Positions 5,539 to 7,364 of a stretch of 7,364 nucleotides of DNA are shown in pieces; positions within the stretch are counted from its first letter, which is position 1; every line of letters begins with the position of its first letter. Location of the stretch: NCBI GenBank assembly GCA_003228415.1, contig QIDL01000525.1, forward strand, positions 1-7,364. Direction: 5' to 3'. Source of the stretch: Gammaproteobacteria bacterium (GTDB lineage Bacteria > Pseudomonadota > Gammaproteobacteria > Pseudomonadales > Azotimanducaceae). Made by a program: the position numbers and the translations under genes. The notes under the pieces are model-generated. The model did no database searches. It had not been told where the DNA came from and worked only from the letters and a program-made list of their open reading frames with translations.

Positions 5539-6418
5539 GACCGCGATCGGGGAACCGATCGGGAAAGTCTTCCGAGCTCGGAAGATCTCCAGCGAATTGT
5601 GCCTCGGGGCACCAGCGTGCCATCTGGGTCTTGAGAAAATCCGCATTGAGAAACGGTGAATTCAAACAGGCGATAACATCGGCGCCCGGTGAGCACAATT
5701 CCGACAGGCGCTTCATCACCTGTCCATACTGCTTCTCGGCGACGAAGCTGCCACGCTGATTGGTCGGTGGATCGATGATCACCAGTCCGTAGCGGCCGAG
5801 CTGACGAATCTTCCGCCAGGATCTGAAGAGGTTGTGAGGCAGCATGCTGACCATTCTGGAGTCGTGACCGTTGAGCAAGTGGATGGCTCGCCCCCAGTCG
5901 AGAGCGGAACGGCTCATATCGTTGTTCACGACATGTGTCGCGCCCCCGTCGAGAGCGGCAACCGAAAAAGTGCAGGTGAAGGAAAAGAGATTCAGAACCC
6001 TTCTGCCGGATGCGTTGGCTCTTACCCAGTTTCGGGTCGGAGCCATGTCCAGAAACAGCCCGACATTCTGGTTGCCCAGGGGTTTGACCGCGAACCTGCA
6101 TCCGGCTTCGATCACCTCGATCTCTGGTGGAATCTCTCCGAGGACCATTCGAGCCTGAGTCCGCCGTCCCTGGCGCTGTTGAACAGCCACTCCGGCGATA
6201 CCATCAAGGCGCATCGCAAGCTGGCGACCGAGTTCAGCGCTGCCCTGGGTATCCGCTCCGAAACAGCCGATGAGCAAATAACGTCCAAAGCGATCTACCA
6301 CCAGGTCCTCATACCCGGGGAAACAATGTCCCCGGCCGTGGAACAGCCGCCTCGCACCCTCTGGCTCACCGCCCAGGCGCCTCTGGCACTCGGCGATGAC
6401 GGGTGCAAAATCACGCAA
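5507..6418 (-). CDS. RlmI-like class I SAM-dependent methyltransferase (probable rRNA methyltransferase)
   Basis: A 303-residue protein of the COG1092 / PF10672 type, related to the 23S rRNA methyltransferases RlmI and RlmK. The N-terminal part has RLFHGRGHCFPG (24-35) and VDRFGRYLLIGCFG, the small substrate-side domain; the separate PUA domain of RlmI is absent. GLFLDM (120-125) leads into SAM-binding motif I VLNLFSFTCTFSVAAL (141-156), then NNDMS (165-169), the catalytic-side IIDPPTNQRGSF (214-225), and CLNSP (251-255). The target base is not predictable. The start is TTG (minus strand, 6416-6418): an in-frame TGA lies three codons upstream and no ATG or GTG lies between the TTG and the conserved domain. 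GGTGAG before it can act as Shine-Dalgarno. It overlaps the upstream kinase gene by 8 bases, so translation is probably coupled. Its 3' end overlaps the convergent unknown gene. Confidence 0.88.
   Translation of the reverse strand: MRDFAPVIAECQRRLGGEPEGARRLFHGRGHCFPGYEDLVVDRFGRYLLIGCFGADTQGSAELGRQLAMRLDGIAGVAVQQRQGRRTQARMVLGEIPPEIEVIEAGCRFAVKPLGNQNVGLFLDMAPTRNWVRANASGRRVLNLFSFTCTFSVAALDGGATHVVNNDMSRSALDWGRAIHLLNGHDSRMVSMLPHNLFRSWRKIRQLGRYGLVIIDPPTNQRGSFVAEKQYGQVMKRLSELCSPGADVIACLNSPFLNADFLKTQMARWCPEAQFAGDLPSSEDFPDRFPDRGLKVARFRFRG
5544..5561. repeat. Perfect hairpin, 7-bp stem with GGAA loop, after the unknown gene's stop
   Basis: CGATCGG (5544-5550), loop GGAA, CCGATCG (5555-5561). On the plus-strand RNA this is a GC-rich stem closed by a GNRA-type tetraloop, beginning six bases after the stop codon at 5536-5538. 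It lies inside the methyltransferase coding sequence, where it encodes part of the repeated FPDRFPDR (residues 285-292). No U-tract follows, so it is not a standard intrinsic terminator, but it could protect or define the 3' end of the aminotransferase/unknown transcript. Confidence 0.45.
5568..5585. repeat. Perfect 18-bp palindrome
   Basis: TCTTCCGAGCTCGGAAGA reads identically on both strands and follows the preceding hairpin after six bases. As RNA it would fold to a 7-bp stem with an AGCU loop. It is within the methyltransferase C-terminal coding region (residues SSEDF area), so codon constraint may explain part of it, but two perfect palindromes in 42 bases at a gene end is notable. Confidence 0.45.
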
Positions 6419-7364
6419 TCGAGCTCACCCGGTGGAAGAGCCGGTCCTCATACCCGGCAGTGACCTCGATCAGGCCACTGAAGCGCCGATCAAGTTCAGG
6501 ATCATCGGTATCGAGCAGCAGCGCCCGACCTTCGAGCGAGCCGAGTTTGGTGCGGGTTCCCACTACCCACAAAGCATCGCGGCCGACGCGTTTCAGAAAA
6601 TCGGCAGAAAGCTGCTGATTGCCTCTGCCGATGAGAAACCCCTGCCCGCGCGTGAAGCTCAGCACCACAATGGCGGTCTGAATCTCGGCGAGCAGCCACG
6701 CAGCATCCACATCGGCGCCAAGCTGCCGTCCCTGCTGCCAGACATCGAATCCCAACAACGTTGCATTGAGATCGAGCGCGTGCTTTATCTCAAAAAGAGT
6801 ACCGCCCGGACCGAGGACGATCGGACACTCTTCCAGTGCCAGACGCTCCACCACATCGGCGACAATCTCGTTGACTGCCAGGGATTCAACTTCCCTGCCC
6901 CGCTCCTTGGTGTGTTGCAGATAGCCTCCCAGTTCGGGAACCAGCAGCTCGCCGAAGTAACGGGGTCGAACTTCACCCTTCCTGAGCGCCGTTTCATCGA
7001 GGTCTTTAACGTCCCGGCGTACGGCGCTGACCAAACCGCCGTCGATCAATCGAGTCAGCAACTCACCGGCTCGCTCCGGGGTGCTGGCAAAGACGCCAGA
7101 CTGCATCTTTACTCCGGCCGGAATACCAATTACCGGGATCGCATCACCGATGGCGTCAAGCAGGTCACGGGCGGTGCCGTCGCCTCCAGCGAAAACCAAC
7201 AGATCCGCACCATGGGAAACGATCTCGGCTGCGGCGCGAAGGGTATCTTCCCGACTGCTCCGATTTCCGATCGGCTCGCCTAAAATCCGGCAAGCGCAAT
7301 TCAATGACTTCAGACAGTCGGCGCCCATCTCCCCATCCCAGGTCATCCAGCGCGCCTGGTGAAT
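6411..7364 (-). CDS. ATP-NAD kinase family protein (COG3199), 5' end outside the window
   Basis: The visible 317 residues belong to the COG3199 branch of the NAD-kinase/diacylglycerol-kinase fold, related to proteins that phosphorylate NAD with ATP and to AcoX. Signatures in order: GEMGAD near the visible start, FAGGDGTARD with the catalytic GGDGT (visible residues 60-64), GIPAGVKMQSGVFA (about 80-93), VLGPGGTLFEIKHAL, LGFDVW, RGQGFLIGRGNQQLS, and VVGTRTKLGSLEGRALLLDT. The frame stays open to the window edge: the six codons before the ATG at 7346 read IHQARW, and family members normally carry about 55-60 further residues with a glycine-rich nucleotide-binding start. The ATG at 7346 is therefore internal and the gene is incomplete only because of the window limit. 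It ends in an 8-base overlap with the methyltransferase start, so the two form an operon. True NAD kinase activity is inferred from the family, not shown. Confidence 0.9.
   Translation of the reverse strand: MHQARWMTWDGEMGADCLKSLNCACRILGEPIGNRSSREDTLRAAAEIVSHGADLLVFAGGDGTARDLLDAIGDAIPVIGIPAGVKMQSGVFASTPERAGELLTRLIDGGLVSAVRRDVKDLDETALRKGEVRPRYFGELLVPELGGYLQHTKERGREVESLAVNEIVADVVERLALEECPIVLGPGGTLFEIKHALDLNATLLGFDVWQQGRQLGADVDAAWLLAEIQTAIVVLSFTRGQGFLIGRGNQQLSADFLKRVGRDALWVVGTRTKLGSLEGRALLLDTDDPELDRRFSGLIEVTAGYEDRLFHRVSSIA

Noticed and set aside
5340..6101. 253-codon minus-strand open frame overlapping the methyltransferase
   Set aside because: Same strand but a different frame from a clear methyltransferase; Arg- and Ser-rich translation without motifs.
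5834..6463. 209-codon plus-strand open frame
   Set aside because: Antisense to the methyltransferase and without any recognisable domain.
6396..7283. 295-codon plus-strand open frame
   Set aside because: It is wholly antisense to the well-recognised ATP-NAD kinase family gene, shows no family resemblance, and long antisense frames are common in GC-rich coding DNA.

Overview
This looks like a compact chromosomal segment from a gammaproteobacterium. The coding DNA is GC-rich, gene spacing is tight, and every protein I recognise is a housekeeping or metabolic family. The best lineage hints are the AlaA-type aminotransferase beside msrB (a neighbourhood I recall from Pseudomonas-like genomes) and an RlmI-like methyltransferase paired with an ATP-NAD kinase family protein. 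I cannot name the genus from sequence alone. There is no sign of transposases, tRNA or rRNA genes, CRISPR arrays or phage genes, and no gene-free stretch longer than about 150 bases.

Layout. (1) Bases 1-55 are an AT-rich leader. (2) 56-1548 (+) is a two-gene operon with an ATGA overlap: a six-helix membrane protein, then a spermidine-synthase-like Rossmann protein with its own signal peptide. Together they correspond to the two halves of the 'fused MFS/spermidine synthase' family. (3) 1592-3115 (-) is an AMP-forming acyl-CoA synthetase, convergent with the operon. (4) 3184-3591 (-) is MsrB, just upstream of the synthetase on the same strand. (5) 3592-3742 is a divergent intergenic region with a plausible extended -10 promoter. 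(6) 3743-5020 (+) is an AlaA-type alanine aminotransferase, followed after 32 bases by a 161-residue unrecognised protein (5053-5538) that may carry a winged-helix-like core. (7) 5507-6418 (-) is an RlmI-like SAM methyltransferase starting at TTG, and 6411-7364 (-) is an ATP-NAD kinase family gene whose 5' end lies outside the window. These two overlap by 8 bases. The methyltransferase and the unknown gene converge and overlap by 32 bases, with two tandem perfect palindromes just past the unknown gene's stop.

How the genes relate: the segment is a set of short independent units rather than one pathway. Linkages the sequence supports are the split spermidine-synthase-like pair (probably one membrane-associated complex), alaA with the unknown gene, and the kinase with the methyltransferase. 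I see no convincing large new system. The most interesting items are the split and apparently exported SpeE-like enzyme, the unknown 161-residue protein, and the palindrome pair at the convergent gene junction.
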